Source of the DNA: Anaerolineales bacterium
GTDB lineage: Bacteria > Chloroflexota > Anaerolineae > Anaerolineales > E44-bin32
DNA: 64,000 nucleotides
Direction: 5' to 3'
NCBI GenBank assembly: GCA_037382465.1
Contig: JARRPX010000002.1
Span: forward strand, 194,714 to 258,713
The notes under the pieces are model-generated. The model was not told where the DNA came from and did not search any database. It saw only the letters and a program-made list of their open reading frames with translations. Numbering within the stretch: the first letter of the stretch is position 1; each line of letters begins with the position of its first letter. The translations under genes and the position numbers were made by a program. Below are positions 63,798 through 64,000 of the stretch, piece after piece.

Positions 63798-64000
63798 CTA
63801 TCGATCTTCCCTGTACCATTTATGATACAAAGCGAGTAAATTTCTGGTATGCAGTTCTTCTGCCAAACCATTCAACAGGATACGGCTCTTGCCACAAGAC
63901 TCGACGTCAATGGACCTGAGGTATTCTTCCGGTTCTCGCCGCCGGGATGCCTTCCGCACATGGCGTCGCAGTTGTTCGAGATAATCGATGTTATCGTCAA
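63798..64000 (-). CDS. C-terminal end of an unidentified gene (partial)
   Basis: A minus-strand frame enters from the right edge and stops with TAG at 63798-63800. About 66 residues are visible, rich in charged residues: YLEQLRRHVRKASRRREPEE, then SIDVESCGKSRILLNGLAEE and ALYHKWYREDR. There is no recognisable motif. It ends about 50 bases before the RNase H start, on the same strand, so the two may share a transcript. Confidence 0.55.
   Translation of the reverse strand, partial: DDNIDYLEQLRRHVRKASRRREPEEYLRSIDVESCGKSRILLNGLAEELHTRNLLALYHKWYREDR

Overview
This 64 kb window is a gene-dense bacterial chromosome segment of about 55% G+C (by eye). It has no rRNA, CRISPR array, insertion sequence or phage gene that I can see. 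The gene set suggests Chloroflexota, probably Anaerolineae-like: a SufCBDSU operon with a divergent SufR-type regulator, Asp23-FakA-DegV-DegV, a Cys4 ribosomal protein L28, an IleRS of the long 'IleS2' type behind a T-box, and a RodA/PbpA/FHA region like that of Actinobacteria. The lineage is inferred from gene content only.

Layout. 1-9.5 kb: accessory enzymes (two GNAT acetyltransferases, MaoC and PaaI hot-dog proteins, two lipoproteins, a methyltransferase, a squalene/phytoene-synthase-like enzyme) and an APC permease fused to two UspA domains. 9.5-12.2 kb: pyruvate,phosphate dikinase. 12.3-19.8 kb: the Fe-S assembly locus, with sufC-sufB-sufD-small protein-sufS-sufU-Rieske on the minus strand and sufR-sufT on the plus strand. 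The two units diverge from one intergenic region that carries two good promoters and two matching operator-like elements. 19.8-27 kb: an ECF sigma factor with a small membrane protein, a DnaQ-DinG exonuclease/helicase, a PP2C phosphatase, EF-P, a Cys-rich protein and a HAD-DinB fusion. 27-33.4 kb: tRNA-Leu(UAG), trigger factor, clpP, clpX, a DUF1028 protein, a NagD-like HAD and rlmN. 33.8-41.6 kb: rpmB, then asp23-fakA-degV-degV-recG-coaD and a coiled-coil protein. 41.6-46.7 kb (minus): ffh-rpsP-khpA-rimM-roadblock-pyrG. 46.8-52.6 kb (minus): two FhaA-like proteins, a FhaB-like protein, mtnP and a RodA-PBP fusion. 52.7-54.6 kb: archease and rtcB for RNA repair. 54.7-63.4 kb (minus): T-box, alaX, ileS, then lspA-rluD-ltaE, then tyrS. 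The window ends with an RNase H family gene and a partial gene.

Most interesting points. (1) A SEDS (RodA/FtsW) polymerase is fused to a class-B PBP domain whose three transpeptidase motifs are all lost, and it sits in an actinobacterial-style FHA gene cluster. (2) The suf/sufR intergenic region has two consensus-like promoters, each with a copy of the same element over its -35 box. (3) The T-box-controlled alaX-ileS operon is broken in both genes. (4) RimM lacks about 40 internal residues through a clean in-frame deletion. (5) At least two genes (sufR and the first fhaA-like gene) appear to have leaderless or near-leaderless transcripts. (6) The tyrS leader contains a terminator and a small ORF with Tyr codons.

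All statements come from reading the sequence. No similarity search or folding program was run.
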